NCBI RefSeq assembly: GCF_024436055.1
Contig: NZ_JANFNH010000007.1
Span: 1-64,000, forward strand
Length of the DNA stretch: 64,000 nucleotides
DNA from: Streptantibioticus rubrisoli
GTDB lineage: Bacteria > Actinomycetota > Actinomycetes > Streptomycetales > Streptomycetaceae
Direction: 5' to 3'
The translations under genes were made by a program, and so were the position numbers. Each line of letters starts with the position of its first letter. The stretch's first letter is position 1. Positions 45,172-53,847 of the stretch are shown one piece after another. Under the pieces are notes generated by a model. The model ran no database searches. It had not been told where the DNA came from and saw only the letters and a program-made list of their open reading frames with translations.

Positions 45172-46128
45172 CCCGCCGCGTTCCCCGTACATCCTCGCGA
45201 TGACGTCCTCGATGGCGGGCTCGCGCACCGAGAGGTCCACCAGCGGGTAGCGGGCGGCCAGTTCGGCCACCAGGGGGGCCGCGCTGGCGGCGGCCGGGAA
45301 GGCCAGCCACTGGCGGGGGCCCTCGGTGCGGACGGTGCGGGCGCCGTCGATGCTCAGCGGCGGCAGTTCGCGCTCGAAGTCCACCACCAGGGTGCGTTCG
45401 CTCTCCCCCGCCGCGTGCAGGCCGTCGAGCCCGCCGTCGTAGACCAGCCGTCCGTGGTCGATGACCATGACCCGGCGGCACAACTGCTCGATGTCGGTGA
45501 GGTCATGAGTGGTCAGCAGCACGGTGGTGGCGCGTTCGGTGTTGACCCGGCGCAGGAAGTCGCGGACCTTGGCCTTGCTGACCACGTCGAGGCCGATGGT
45601 GGGCTCGTCCAGGTAGAGCACCTCGGGGTCGTGCAGCAGGGCCGCCGCGATGTCGGCGCGCATCCGCTGGCCGAGCGAGAGCTGGCGCACGGGGACGTCC
45701 AACAGCTCGCCGAGGTCCAGCAGTTCGACGCAGGTCGCCAGGTTCGCGGTGTAACGGGACCGCGCGATCCGGTAGATGCGCCGGACGAGTTCATAGGAGT
45801 CGCGCAGCGGCAGGTCCCACCACAGCGTGGTGCGCTGGCCGAAGACCACGCCGATGCGGCGGGCCAGCCGGGTGCGTTCACGGGACGGGTCGACGCCCGC
45901 GACCCGCAGCCGGCCGCCGCTGGGCACCAGGATGCCGGTGAGCATCTTGATCGTGGTGGACTTGCCCGCGCCGTTCGGCCCGATGTAGCCGACCATCTCG
46001 CCGCGCGCCACCTGAAAGCTCAGCCCGTCCACAGCGCGCACGGTATGGCGTTCGCGGCGCAGCAGCCCGGCCCTGCGGCGCACCTCGAACTCCTTGCGCA
46101 CCCCGTCGAGTTGGATCAGCGCGTCCAT
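45163..46128 (-). CDS. ABC-2 type transporter ATP-binding protein
   Basis: This 321-residue ATPase has Walker A GPNGAGKSTT, signature LSLGQRMRADIA, Walker B VLYLDEPTIGLDV and an H-loop (TTHDLTDIEQ), with a C-terminal extension of about 90 residues. The glutamine-poor signature LSLGQ is typical of the branch that works with ABC-2 family (DUF990-type) permeases. Its cognate permease immediately upstream is truncated at the island junction, so the exporter is probably inactive unless another permease serves it. Its stop codon lies in a family 1 repeat. Confidence 0.92.
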   Translation of the reverse strand: MDALIQLDGVRKEFEVRRRAGLLRRERHTVRAVDGLSFQVARGEMVGYIGPNGAGKSTTIKMLTGILVPSGGRLRVAGVDPSRERTRLARRIGVVFGQRTTLWWDLPLRDSYELVRRIYRIARSRYTANLATCVELLDLGELLDVPVRQLSLGQRMRADIAAALLHDPEVLYLDEPTIGLDVVSKAKVRDFLRRVNTERATTVLLTTHDLTDIEQLCRRVMVIDHGRLVYDGGLDGLHAAGESERTLVVDFERELPPLSIDGARTVRTEGPRQWLAFPAAASAAPLVAELAARYPLVDLSVREPAIEDVIARMYGERGGAP

Positions 46129-46131
46129 CGT

Positions 46132-46386
46132 TCAGCTCCCCGTGGATCGGTACGACCGCAGCCCGTTGCGCCAGGCCCACCCGGCCAGCGCGCACGCCGC
46201 CAGCGCCACCAGCGGCGAGCAGAAGTCCACCCAGCCCGGCAGCCCCAGCGGGTTGTCCCGGCCCAGGATGTGCAGCGCGGGCATCCAGTTGACGAAGGCC
46301 AGCGGCACGACGAAGGTGGCGCCGCGCACCAGGTCCTTGGCGAACACCGTCGGCGGGTACTGGGTGAGCGCGTTGCCGCAATACAT
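46132..46386 (-). pseudogene. truncated ABC-2 family permease (C-terminal third)
   Basis: The 84 residues read GNALTQYPPTVFAKDLVRG ... FVNWMPALHILGRDNPLGLPGW and end in GLRSYRSTGS, the typical end of a 260-270 residue ABC-2 permease that partners the neighbouring ATPase. Upstream of about 46,385 the sequence is unrelated. The gene was interrupted by the element to the right, or its 5' part was lost. The lost part might lie beyond the far end of the island. Confidence 0.8.
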
Positions 46387-46397
46387 CCGTGGATGTA
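46382..46397. other. candidate left end or attachment site of the island
   Basis: tacatcc-gt-ggatgta is a perfect inverted repeat with 7-bp arms and a 2-bp centre, exactly where similarity to the permease stops. Serine integrase sites have this layout, though an IS end or a chance palindrome are also possible. Confidence 0.35.
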
Positions 46398-46744
46398 GGT
46401 TCTACGGTTTTCATGATCGACAGACGGCGGACTGCCGAACGCTGCTGGTCAACGGCGGTGCACCTGGCCAAGTCATGTAGTCATCCGCTGTTACGTGGCG
46501 CCAGGTGGGGCGGCATCGGTACGGCGGGGGCCACGTAAGCTACTCACCGTTGCCGCCCGACAAGACCCGCCGCGTCCGCGCACCCTCGCGGGCGCACGGA
46601 CGCGACATGGGACCGGAGTAGCGCACTATAGGCGTGCGCTTAGGGCCTGGCGTCGGCGAGATCACGCCGCCGCTCGGCGTCCTGAGGGGTGCGTCGTCGT
46701 GTCGTGCAACGGACGGTAAGGACGCGACTACACCTGAATATGAA

Positions 46745-46989
46745 TCAGGGGAATAGCTCCTGGTCATCCAAGTGAAAACGGTTGGACATCGCCCGTAGGC
46801 GTTCCCGCGTGGACGCCCGTTCGGCGTAAACGACCTGACGGAGCGTCGCCCGTGCGAGGGGATGGTTACGTACGAGCTGGGGGCCAAGCGTTCAGCCTCG
46901 GATAGCTCGGACAGGGCCTTGCCTCGGCTGCCGTCCCACAGCCAGGCGCAGGTCAAGCCTCCTTCGCAAGCTATTTGACACTCGCTCAT
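46745..46989 (-). pseudogene. frameshifted hypothetical gene next to the MITE
   Basis: ATG 46989 opens MSECQIACEGGLTCAWLWDG ... ALSELSEAER; then a shift at a run of Cs near 46,880 moves the likely coding frame to LARATLRQVVYAERASTRERL ... HLDDQELFP, ending at TGA 46,745. Both halves look like ordinary protein, and each frame is closed in the other half. I do not recognise the family. The MITE ends just before the start and may have cut off the 5' part. The rest of 46,387-46,744 holds nothing I can assign. Confidence 0.35.
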
Positions 46990-46993
46990 GAGC

Positions 46994-47171
46994 TAGTGCC
47001 GCATCAAGCAACCTTTGGCCTGTTGTGATGTGACGTGCCATCCGCGGTGCCGTGTCGAGCGGGACGTAACCGCCATTGGGATCGGGTGGCAGAGCGAGTA
47101 CGCGTGTGGGAGCTCGATGATGACGAGGGGAACCGGCTGCTGCGGATCATCCGCAGCCTGATGCGGCACTA
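46994..47171. mobile_element. IS630-derived MITE-like element
   Basis: Perfect 16-bp inverted repeats AGCTAGTGCCGCATCA (46,991-47,006) and its complement (47,159-47,174) bound about 174 bp. If TA at each end is the target duplication, the empty site would be AGC-TA-GCT. Inside, from about 47,090, the + strand encodes RVWELDDDEGNRLLRIIR, the N-terminal piece of an IS630-type transposase. It is a non-autonomous derivative. The stretch 47,175-47,342 holds nothing further. Confidence 0.65.
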
Positions 47172-47342
47172 GCTGGTCGAATGACCTGCTCGCTCCGCCG
47201 CCGACATCCTCACGTCCGAGCATGCTCCAGGAATGAGTGCGGGCACATGGAGGCCTCACCCGAGCCTACGGCACCGAGGCCCGGGTGAGGCTGTGGCCGC
47301 ATCCCAGCGCGGGCTGCCGGATGGCCAACGCGTCCGTCGGCT

Positions 47343-48548
47343 TTAGTTGATGCAGCCGGGAACTGGGTTGGGGCTTGGAGTGCAGTTCGTTGGGGGGTTG
47401 GCGATGATGGCGGAGAGGGTGTTCGTGACGGTCCCCGCGTTGTACACCCCGCCCGGTGCGGTTCCGGAGGAGTTCTTCGTGATGGTGCTCATGTTCAGGT
47501 GGGCGGTGCTGCTGACGCCGTTATAGAGGCCACCGGCCTGGTCTCCGGCCGTGTTGTTGATCAAGGTGCTGGCGTTCAGGGAAAGGCCCCCACTGAACTC
47601 GTTCCGGATGCCTCCTCCGTCGCCGCTTGTCGCGGAGTTGCCAGTGATGAGGGTGCCGTTGATGGTTGTCGTTTCGCTGGCGTTGAAGGCGCCAGTCCAG
47701 ATTCCCCCACCTCCAGGGTGGTTGGATCCCGTGGGCACACCGAGGGCGCGGTTGTTCGCGATCGTGCTGGCTGAGACAGTGAGCGGACCGCCATCGTGGT
47801 CGATTCCTCCACCGGCGAAAGCGGAGGTATTTCCGCTGATGATGGTGGCTGTGATGACGCCGGTACCGTCGTCTTGGTCGTAACCGCCGCCTCCTCCGCC
47901 AACCGCTGGAGTGCCTGCGGTGTTGTTGGTGAGCTTGGACAGGTTCAGGGTGAGGCTTCCTCCCGGGTTGTCGATGCCTCCACCGGCGAGCCCGGCGGTG
48001 TTGCCGTCGATGGAGGTGGCCCGGATGGTGGCGGTGCTGCCGGAGTTGAGCTCCACACCTCCACCGCGGTTGGCGGTGTTGCCGCTGATGCTGAGGCCGT
48101 TGGCGTTGAGGGTTCCGCCGCTCTCGACGAGGATTCCTCCGCCGTCGCCGGTGGGGTTGCCGCCTTTGATGGTGAGGCCCCCCGCCGCGAGCTTGCCACC
48201 ATTGCCGATGTCGAACAGCCTGAAGGCATTCGTGGCGGCGGGGTCGCGCTGGATGGTCGCCCCGTTGCCGATGATGGTGATGGGTGAGGTGACGGTCGGC
48301 GTGGCGTCCTCACCGCTGAAGGCCGCGGTGTAGTCGTAGTCGCAGCCGGGGGACAGGAAGAGAGTGTCGCCGCCGTTGGCGTTGGCGTTGGTGATGGCCG
48401 TGTTGAGCTCGGCTGTGCTGCAGCCCACGAATGTCTGGGCGTGTGCTGGTGTTGCGACCACCGTGGTGACCCCGACGGTGATGGCGATGCTGAGGACTGT
48501 GCGGGTCGCTAGGGCGCGGCGTGACGCACGGATGCGGAGATGGCGCAC
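47343..48548 (-). CDS. secreted right-handed beta-helix protein 1
   Basis: This 401-residue protein has a signal peptide ending near TPAHA and then repeated strands of a right-handed parallel beta helix with recurring GGGI, GNTA and NNTA turns (polymorphic-outer-membrane-protein-like repeats). The N-terminal part has two cysteines (VGCSTAELNTAI; LSPGCDYDY). GTG at 48548 follows GGGAG. Residues from about 180 to the end align almost without gaps to the second beta-helix protein at 49,111. It is probably a surface or secreted adhesin or polysaccharide-binding protein; no catalytic residues are evident. Confidence 0.85.
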   Translation of the reverse strand: MRHLRIRASRRALATRTVLSIAITVGVTTVVATPAHAQTFVGCSTAELNTAITNANANGGDTLFLSPGCDYDYTAAFSGEDATPTVTSPITIIGNGATIQRDPAATNAFRLFDIGNGGKLAAGGLTIKGGNPTGDGGGILVESGGTLNANGLSISGNTANRGGGVELNSGSTATIRATSIDGNTAGLAGGGIDNPGGSLTLNLSKLTNNTAGTPAVGGGGGGYDQDDGTGVITATIISGNTSAFAGGGIDHDGGPLTVSASTIANNRALGVPTGSNHPGGGGIWTGAFNASETTTINGTLITGNSATSGDGGGIRNEFSGGLSLNASTLINNTAGDQAGGLYNGVSSTAHLNMSTITKNSSGTAPGGVYNAGTVTNTLSAIIANPPTNCTPSPNPVPGCIN

Positions 48549-48711
48549 GAGGGCTCCCGAGGGGCTTAGGGCGGGCCGGTGACCACCAAGTACGCGTGGT
48601 CGGTGTAGGGGCCGCCCGGGATCGGATTGAGTGGCTGAACCAGTCGGTGAATCCATGAAGGGGATGGGCGCCCCATTCCTGCGTACACCACAAGTAGGCC
48701 ACTACCGCTTC

Positions 48712-48860
48712 TCGTTAGGCAGGCGGTCGACGAACTTCCACCCTTTCGGACTAATGGCACGCTCGCTGAACCACCGATACGTGCCAAGTCCCGAGCCGTG
48801 AGACAGCCTGGCTCCGTCCATGGCGCTGCCGACCTGATCGCATCGGCCGGTCACAGGCAA
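48712..48860 (-). pseudogene. IS5-family transposase remnant
   Basis: A short stretch reads HGSGLGTYRWFSERAIS, matching the HGSGLGxxRWxVERTxxWL region near the C-terminus of IS5-type DDE transposases. Flanking residues do not continue the family. The 560-bp gap between the two beta-helix genes otherwise holds only their upstream regions. Confidence 0.45.
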
Positions 48861-49110
48861 CCGCAACGATTGCAAGGCGGCGGCGGTTTCACCTGGTGCG
48901 AGGCCGTGCTTCACAAATGCCCTCTGTGCCGTATCGGTTATCAGGTGGTGCGGCCATTGGAAGGATATTGCGGTCGCTTCCGGTGCCACCATGCGCAGAG
49001 CGAGAACACTTTTCCCGGACAGGGGTACAAGCGGGACTCCTAGCGGGAGGGCGAAAGCAAGGCAAGTCCGTCGAGCGTACCGCCGTGTGCTGAACAGAGG
49101 AGAATGTGGA

Positions 49111-50451
49111 ATGTTTGTGCAAGCGGCGAAGCGGGTCGCGTGCTGGCGGGGAATGGCCGCGACGGCGATGGCGATGGCGTGCGGTCTGACAGGGGCGGGA
49201 CCGGCTGCGGCCCACCAAGGCACCGTGGTGAACTGCCACGACAATCCGAGTGCCCTGCAGTCCGCGATCTCCTCCGCTCCTCCTGGGGCGAAACTGCTGG
49301 TGAAGGGAACCTGCGTCGGCAACTTTTCCGTTAACAGGGATCTGACCTTGATCGGCATTGAAGATGCCGTCCTCGATGGCGGAGGTTCCGGCACCGTCGT
49401 GTCCGTCAACACCGCAGGCGTGCGGTTGGGACTGAAGAACCTAACTGTCACCCGTGGAATCAACAATGGCAGCGTGAACTCCGGTAATGGCGGCGGAATC
49501 TACAACAATGGCGGCACGATCACGCTGGCCCACGTCACAGTAAGCGACAATTCCGCTAGTTCCAACGGTGGTGGTATCTACAACGCTTCGGATAGCGTGA
49601 TCACGCTGAAGCACTCAACAGTAAGCCACAACTCCAGCCTTTCGCCCCTCAGTACAGGAGGCGGCATCGATAGCCTTGGGACTTTGACGCTGACTCACTC
49701 AAAGGTGCTCACTAACGCTGCTGGCTACGGCGGAGGAGGAGTGGAAATCAGCGCTGGCACCGCTGTCCTTCAGAGCACGACGGTCGACGGCAACACTGCT
49801 GGCCAGCGCGGCGGAGGCGTTGACAACCCCGGCGGAAACGCCAACTTGTCCAGGTCCAGGCTCACCAACAACACCGCGGGTACGCCCCAGGTCGGCGGCG
49901 GAGGAGGTGGCTACGACCAAGACGACGGCGTCGGCTTCATCACAGAGACGGTCATCAGTGGAAATACGTCCGCTTTCGCTGGCGGAGGGATCGACCACGA
50001 TGGCGGGCCGCTTACGATCGTGGCCAGCTCCATCACAAAAAACCGCGCAAATGGAGTGCCAACAGGAACAAACCACCCTGGCGGTGGCGGGATCTGGAGC
50101 GGCCCTTTCAACACCAGTGAGACGCTGATCATCAACCGCACCACCATCTCCGGAAACTCCGCCACAAGCGGCGACGGCGGAGGCATCCGAAACGAATTCA
50201 ACGGGACTCTGGCCCTGAACGGCAGCACCATCAGCGGCAATACTGCCGGAGGCCGAGCCGGGGGTCTCTTCAACGGTGTCGGCAGTACCGCCCACCTCAG
50301 TTCCAGCGCCATTAGGGAAAACTCCTCCGACACGGCGCCGGGTGGTGTGTACAACGCGGGAACCGTCACGAACACCTTCTCCACCATCGTCGCCAACTCC
50401 CCAACTAACTGCACCCCAAGTCCAAATCCCGTCCCGGGCTGCGATGATTAG
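49111..50451 (+). CDS. secreted right-handed beta-helix protein 2
   Basis: This 446-residue protein has a signal peptide (ending near GPAAAHQ) and a long beta helix built of repeats such as GGGIYNNGG, GGGVDNPGG, GGGIDHDGG and GGGIRNEF. Its last 220 residues are very close to beta-helix protein 1, including GGGGGGYDQDDG and the CTPSPNPVPGC end, while the N-terminal halves differ. ATG at 49111 follows GAGGAG. Codon use is less GC-biased than in the chromosome, consistent with acquired DNA. The role is unknown; surface display is likely. Confidence 0.85.
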   Translation: MFVQAAKRVACWRGMAATAMAMACGLTGAGPAAAHQGTVVNCHDNPSALQSAISSAPPGAKLLVKGTCVGNFSVNRDLTLIGIEDAVLDGGGSGTVVSVNTAGVRLGLKNLTVTRGINNGSVNSGNGGGIYNNGGTITLAHVTVSDNSASSNGGGIYNASDSVITLKHSTVSHNSSLSPLSTGGGIDSLGTLTLTHSKVLTNAAGYGGGGVEISAGTAVLQSTTVDGNTAGQRGGGVDNPGGNANLSRSRLTNNTAGTPQVGGGGGGYDQDDGVGFITETVISGNTSAFAGGGIDHDGGPLTIVASSITKNRANGVPTGTNHPGGGGIWSGPFNTSETLIINRTTISGNSATSGDGGGIRNEFNGTLALNGSTISGNTAGGRAGGLFNGVGSTAHLSSSAIRENSSDTAPGGVYNAGTVTNTFSTIVANSPTNCTPSPNPVPGCDD

Positions 50452-50454
50452 TGA

Positions 50455-50827
50455 TCGCAACGTCCCCTGCCCACTACCAGCTCGCCAGCCGGAGCCCCTT
50501 TTGCGGGCCCCGGCCGCGTACTGGTGCGCGCACATGAGCGTGGACACTCCACGGAGACTGCCCAGTTCAGGTCCTCGTTCGCGTCGGCCTGGGCCATCAG
50601 TGCGGTGAACACACCCTCCCCGGCGCCATCGACAGCCCACATCCGTAGTCGGTTGTGGACGCCCCGCCAGTTGCCGTAGCGCTCTCCGGCAGGTGGACCC
50701 ACTGCGTTCTGGTCTGGAACTTGAAGGCGATCGCGTCGATTACCTCACGGTGATCACGCCACCGGCCACCCCGCTTCGGCGTACGGTCCGGGAGCAACGG
50801 CTCGATCCGCCGCCCACTGCCCATCAG
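50455..50827 (-). pseudogene. frameshifted IS5-family (IS427-type) transposase fragment
   Basis: The pieces read RIEPLLPDRTPKRGGRWRDH and AIAFKFQTRTQWVHLPE, then a frame change to ERYGNWRGVHNRLRMWAVDG and ALMAQADANEDLNWAVSV, then another to MCAHQYAAGARKRG. This is the first third of an IS427-group IS5 transposase with at least two frameshifts. The 3' part is missing next to the beta-helix gene. Confidence 0.75.
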
Positions 50828-51022
50828 CTAATGGCACACAGACGACCGGCTGATCCAAACGAAACTGCCTAAGAGCTGTCCCGTAAACGATCTTCGGTCA
50901 GTGTGGCGGCGTTCTTCCGGCGGGCGACGGTGACCTTGTGCAGGCGAACGATGCCGAGTAGACGGGCTGCACGTAGGCTGCCCCCTGGCTCGGCCTAGTC
51001 ACTGGGACAGGCTCGCCTGGGG

Positions 51023-51799
51023 GTGATTTACCTGATAGCTCGTCATCGGTCTGTAGCTGCAGTAGCAGTGGCTCGCCGGGTGGGCAGAGCTCTGGGGCTG
51101 GTCGCCGCTGCGGCGGCCGTGCTGGCGGCGCTGCTGTTGTCGCCATTCGTACTGGAGGACATCTCCGGCTCCAAGGGGGTGGACTGGAACAGGTTGAGTC
51201 AGGTCGGCGCGGCGTACGGCTTCACGTCGGCGATCGTCTCGGCCCTCGCGTTGGCCGGCGTCGCTGCTTCGCTGGTTGTTCAGAACCGCCAGGCCAGGGC
51301 GGAGCAGGTCCAGGGAATCCGCAGTTACTACCTTGAGCTGGTCCGCCTGGAACTTGATGACATGGCGCTCTACCAGCCTGTTTGGGGCGCCACGGACATT
51401 GCCGATCCCCATGACCGCAAGCGGCATGTCTATGCCGATCTGATGATGAACTACGCGTGGATGGGCTTCGAAATAGGGACCATTCGCGAGCCTCTCCTGC
51501 GGGACATGCTGGCCGGGATGTTCACCGGAGAGGCTGGGCGGCACTACTGGAGCAGGGCCCAGATCTCATGGACCGCCAGCTCGTCCGGAAGCCGTATCGG
51601 TCGTCGATTCCTGGCCATCGTGGACGAGGAGCACGCTCGCGCTGTCGCTGCCGGACCACCAACGCCGTCGGCCGTCGCACCTCGTCCACCTGACGTGCCC
51701 GTCGCCGGAGCAGCGCCCGCATGGCGGACGTCAGTCGGCGCCCTGATCGGCCTGGGCGCTGGCCTGGCGCTCGGATCCCTCCTGCGCAGCCGACGCTAA
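51023..51799 (+). CDS. DUF6082-like membrane protein (IS passenger)
   Basis: This 258-residue protein has an N-terminal membrane segment (LGLVAAAAAVLAALLLSPFV), then DWNRLSQVGAAYGFTSAIVSALALAGVAASLVVQNRQARA with a second membrane segment, the pattern of DUF6082. A soluble region (YLELVRLELDDMALYQPVWG ... YWSRAQISW) and a small hydrophobic C-terminus (GALIGLGAGLALGSLLRS) follow. GTG at 51023 has a weak ribosome-binding site. DUF6082 proteins are common in Streptomyces with unknown function. It lies between the left inverted repeat and the transposase. Confidence 0.75.
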   Translation: MIYLIARHRSVAAVAVARRVGRALGLVAAAAAVLAALLLSPFVLEDISGSKGVDWNRLSQVGAAYGFTSAIVSALALAGVAASLVVQNRQARAEQVQGIRSYYLELVRLELDDMALYQPVWGATDIADPHDRKRHVYADLMMNYAWMGFEIGTIREPLLRDMLAGMFTGEAGRHYWSRAQISWTASSSGSRIGRRFLAIVDEEHARAVAAGPPTPSAVAPRPPDVPVAGAAPAWRTSVGALIGLGAGLALGSLLRSRR

Positions 51800-51831
51800 A
51801 GGCTGTCATCCACGGGTTGGATGATCACGGT

Positions 51832-52602
51832 GTGACTGGTGTGATTACAGCGTCGGAGCCGTCTTGGATAGCCCCGTTCTCGGGTCTGAGCCCGCGCTGC
51901 TTCGGGAAGTTGGTGACCGCGCTACGGAGCGAGGGGGCCTACGCGGTTGGCAGGGGACGGCCCTGGAGCCTGTCCCTTGAGGACCGAGTGCTGCTGGTCG
52001 CGGCCTACTGGCGCACGAACCTGACAATGCGCCAGCTGGCCCTGCTGTTCGGCATCTCGAAGTCGGCGGCAGACCGGATCATCGACCACCTCGGCCCGCT
52101 GATGTCCCTGCAGCCGCGGCGCCGGTTCTCCAAAGACACCGTGCTGATAGTGGACGGCTACCTCGTGCCCACGCGTGACCACGAGGTAGCCGAGCAGTCC
52201 AAGAACTATCGGTACTCCACCAACCACCAGGTCGTGATCGACGCCGACAGCCGACTCGTCGTCGTGGTCGGTCGACCGCTACCCGGCAACCGCAACGACT
52301 GCAAGGCGTGGCAGCTGTCCGGAGTCAAGGACGCCGTCGGCAAGACCACGGTGATCGCAGACGGCGGCTACCGGGGCACCGGACTGGTGATTCCGCATCG
52401 CCGCGAGCGCGGTCAGACCGAACTGCCGGCGTGGAAAGAGGAACACAACGCCTCCCACCGCAAGGTCCGCGCCCGTGTCGAGCATGCCTTTGCCCGCATG
52501 AAGGGCTGGAAAATCCTCCGCGACTGCCGCCTGAAAGGCGACGGAGTCCACCACGCCATGCGCGGCATCGCCCGCCTGCACAACCTCGTCCTCACGGGGT
52601 AG
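51832..52602 (+). CDS. IS5-family DDE transposase
   Basis: This 256-residue transposase has a helix-turn-helix region (NLTMRQLALLFGISKSAADRIIDHLG) and DDE motifs at LIVDGYLVPT, IADGGYRG and RVEHAFARMKGWK. All three acidic residues are present, so it looks active. GTG at 51832 is the family start (VTGVITASEPSW). It belongs to the IS5/IS1182-like set very common in Streptomyces. The right inverted repeat ends 70 bp after its stop. Confidence 0.9.
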   Translation: MTGVITASEPSWIAPFSGLSPRCFGKLVTALRSEGAYAVGRGRPWSLSLEDRVLLVAAYWRTNLTMRQLALLFGISKSAADRIIDHLGPLMSLQPRRRFSKDTVLIVDGYLVPTRDHEVAEQSKNYRYSTNHQVVIDADSRLVVVVGRPLPGNRNDCKAWQLSGVKDAVGKTTVIADGGYRGTGLVIPHRRERGQTELPAWKEEHNASHRKVRARVEHAFARMKGWKILRDCRLKGDGVHHAMRGIARLHNLVLTG

Positions 52603-52701
52603 GAACAGATCCCACCGGTCGGCCCACCGCACCCCTCAACCCGTAGAAGATCGTTTGCGGGGCAACCCTTAGGCGAACCGCGATACGTGTCCCGTCGCCG
52701 G

Positions 52702-53838
52702 TTACAGGGTCACGCTCCAGCCGCCTCGGGCAAGTGTGGTCTGTCCGTCCGGGGTGATCCGCACTGTGGCCCCGTAGACGGGCAGGGTGCCTTCCCGGTT
52801 GAGGCGGTGGCGGATGCGCTCGAACTCATCCCACAGGCGTCGTGGTCCCGTCTGGTGCACCTTGGGGGAGTCGAGGAACCCGGTGGCCGTGGCGCGTGCC
52901 CATGAGCCGTCCTCGTGCAGCAGCCACACCGTGCGCGTGTCGTCTTCCTCAGCCTTGCAGAAGTCGATCCCGGGAACGGTGAGTTGGAGCATGGAGAACA
53001 CGGCCCAATCGTCCGGCGGGAACAGTAGCGGGTACCGGCTAGTGGTGATCTCCTCTCCGGCCGTGTCGGTGTCCTTGGCCTTGTCCCATACCTTGCTGAG
53101 GTGGTCGTCGTAGTCGTCGCCGTGGCGAGTGGCCATGAACCCGGCGCCCTCTGGGGCGGTGTGGCCGAACGCGCCGCCGTCTTCCGTCTTATCGGCCACG
53201 ACGATTACGCCAGTACCGGCGATCGTCGTCACTAACCGACCGCCGGGCCGTAGCGCGGCAAGCCAGGAGGCGGGAATGCGGCGTACAGAGACGGTCGCGA
53301 TGATTCGGTCATACGTACCGGGGAGGTCGCCAGTAGCGTCCACCGTGCGCACAGTCGGATAGAGGCCGATCGAGTCGAGGCGCTTCGACGCGGCCTCGGT
53401 CAGGTAGGGGTCGACATCCACGGCCGTAACGTGCTCCGCACCGAACCGGCGCGCCAGTAGGGCCGTTCCGTATCCGGTGCCGGTGCCCACGTCGAGAACC
53501 TTCACTCCCTCGGTGAGCATGGCGTGCCGGTACATCTGCACCAGCAGACCTGGCAGGGTGGATGACGAGGTGGGCAGCCCTACGGGGTGATCTTCGGGGT
53601 TTGCGTGGTCGGCGTGGTGCGGGCCGATCCTGGTCACGATCGTCTCGTTGGCGTAGACCCTCGCCATCCACGCTTCGGGATCATCCTCACCGATGCGCAA
53701 GGCCATATCGTCGCCGTGGCGTTCCCACCACCGGGGCACGAACACATGACGCGGGGTAGTGACGATCGGCCCGGACCAGCGCGAGCAGGAGTGAACGGTC
53801 TCGGAGGCGAGTTGCCGCGCTCGTGGTTCCCAGTCCAT
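52702..53838 (-). CDS. PCMT-like SAM-dependent methyltransferase, RiPP-maturase type
   Basis: This 378-residue protein has a class I methyltransferase core related to protein-L-isoaspartate O-methyltransferase: PTSSSTLPGLLVQMYRHA, motif I VKVLDVGTGTGYGTALLARR, acidic loop AVDVDPYLTEAA and YDRIIATVSVRRIPASWLAALRPGG. A C-terminal extension of about 160 residues is absent in repair enzymes and typical of methyltransferases in peptide-maturation (FxLD and graspetide) systems. ATG at 53838 is preceded by AGGA, 9 bp after the radical SAM gene stop, so the two are cotranscribed. Its substrate is probably a peptide made in this operon, but none is obvious. Confidence 0.8.
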   Translation of the reverse strand: MDWEPRARQLASETVHSCSRWSGPIVTTPRHVFVPRWWERHGDDMALRIGEDDPEAWMARVYANETIVTRIGPHHADHANPEDHPVGLPTSSSTLPGLLVQMYRHAMLTEGVKVLDVGTGTGYGTALLARRFGAEHVTAVDVDPYLTEAASKRLDSIGLYPTVRTVDATGDLPGTYDRIIATVSVRRIPASWLAALRPGGRLVTTIAGTGVIVVADKTEDGGAFGHTAPEGAGFMATRHGDDYDDHLSKVWDKAKDTDTAGEEITTSRYPLLFPPDDWAVFSMLQLTVPGIDFCKAEEDDTRTVWLLHEDGSWARATATGFLDSPKVHQTGPRRLWDEFERIRHRLNREGTLPVYGATVRITPDGQTTLARGGWSVTL

Positions 53839-53847
53839 TAGCAGTTC

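Larger units (their letters stand above)
50869..52672 (+). mobile_element. IS5-like element carrying a passenger gene
   Basis: 27-bp terminal inverted repeats (50,869-50,895 and 52,646-52,672, 23 of 27 positions match; both end in CTAAG and share AAACGATCTTC inside) enclose about 1.8 kb. The element has an intact transposase at its right side and a DUF6082 gene at its left. Known elements with this transposase are, as I recall, nearer 0.9 kb, so the extra gene appears to be cargo. Confidence 0.65.

Noticed and set aside
48702-49466. 254-codon minus-strand frame across the beta-helix 2 start
   Set aside because: Only a short piece resembles an IS5 transposase; the rest is antisense to the beta-helix gene.
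49699-50640. 313-codon frame antisense to beta-helix protein 2
   Set aside because: It mirrors the repetitive beta-helix sequence; only its first part belongs to the decayed IS5 fragment.
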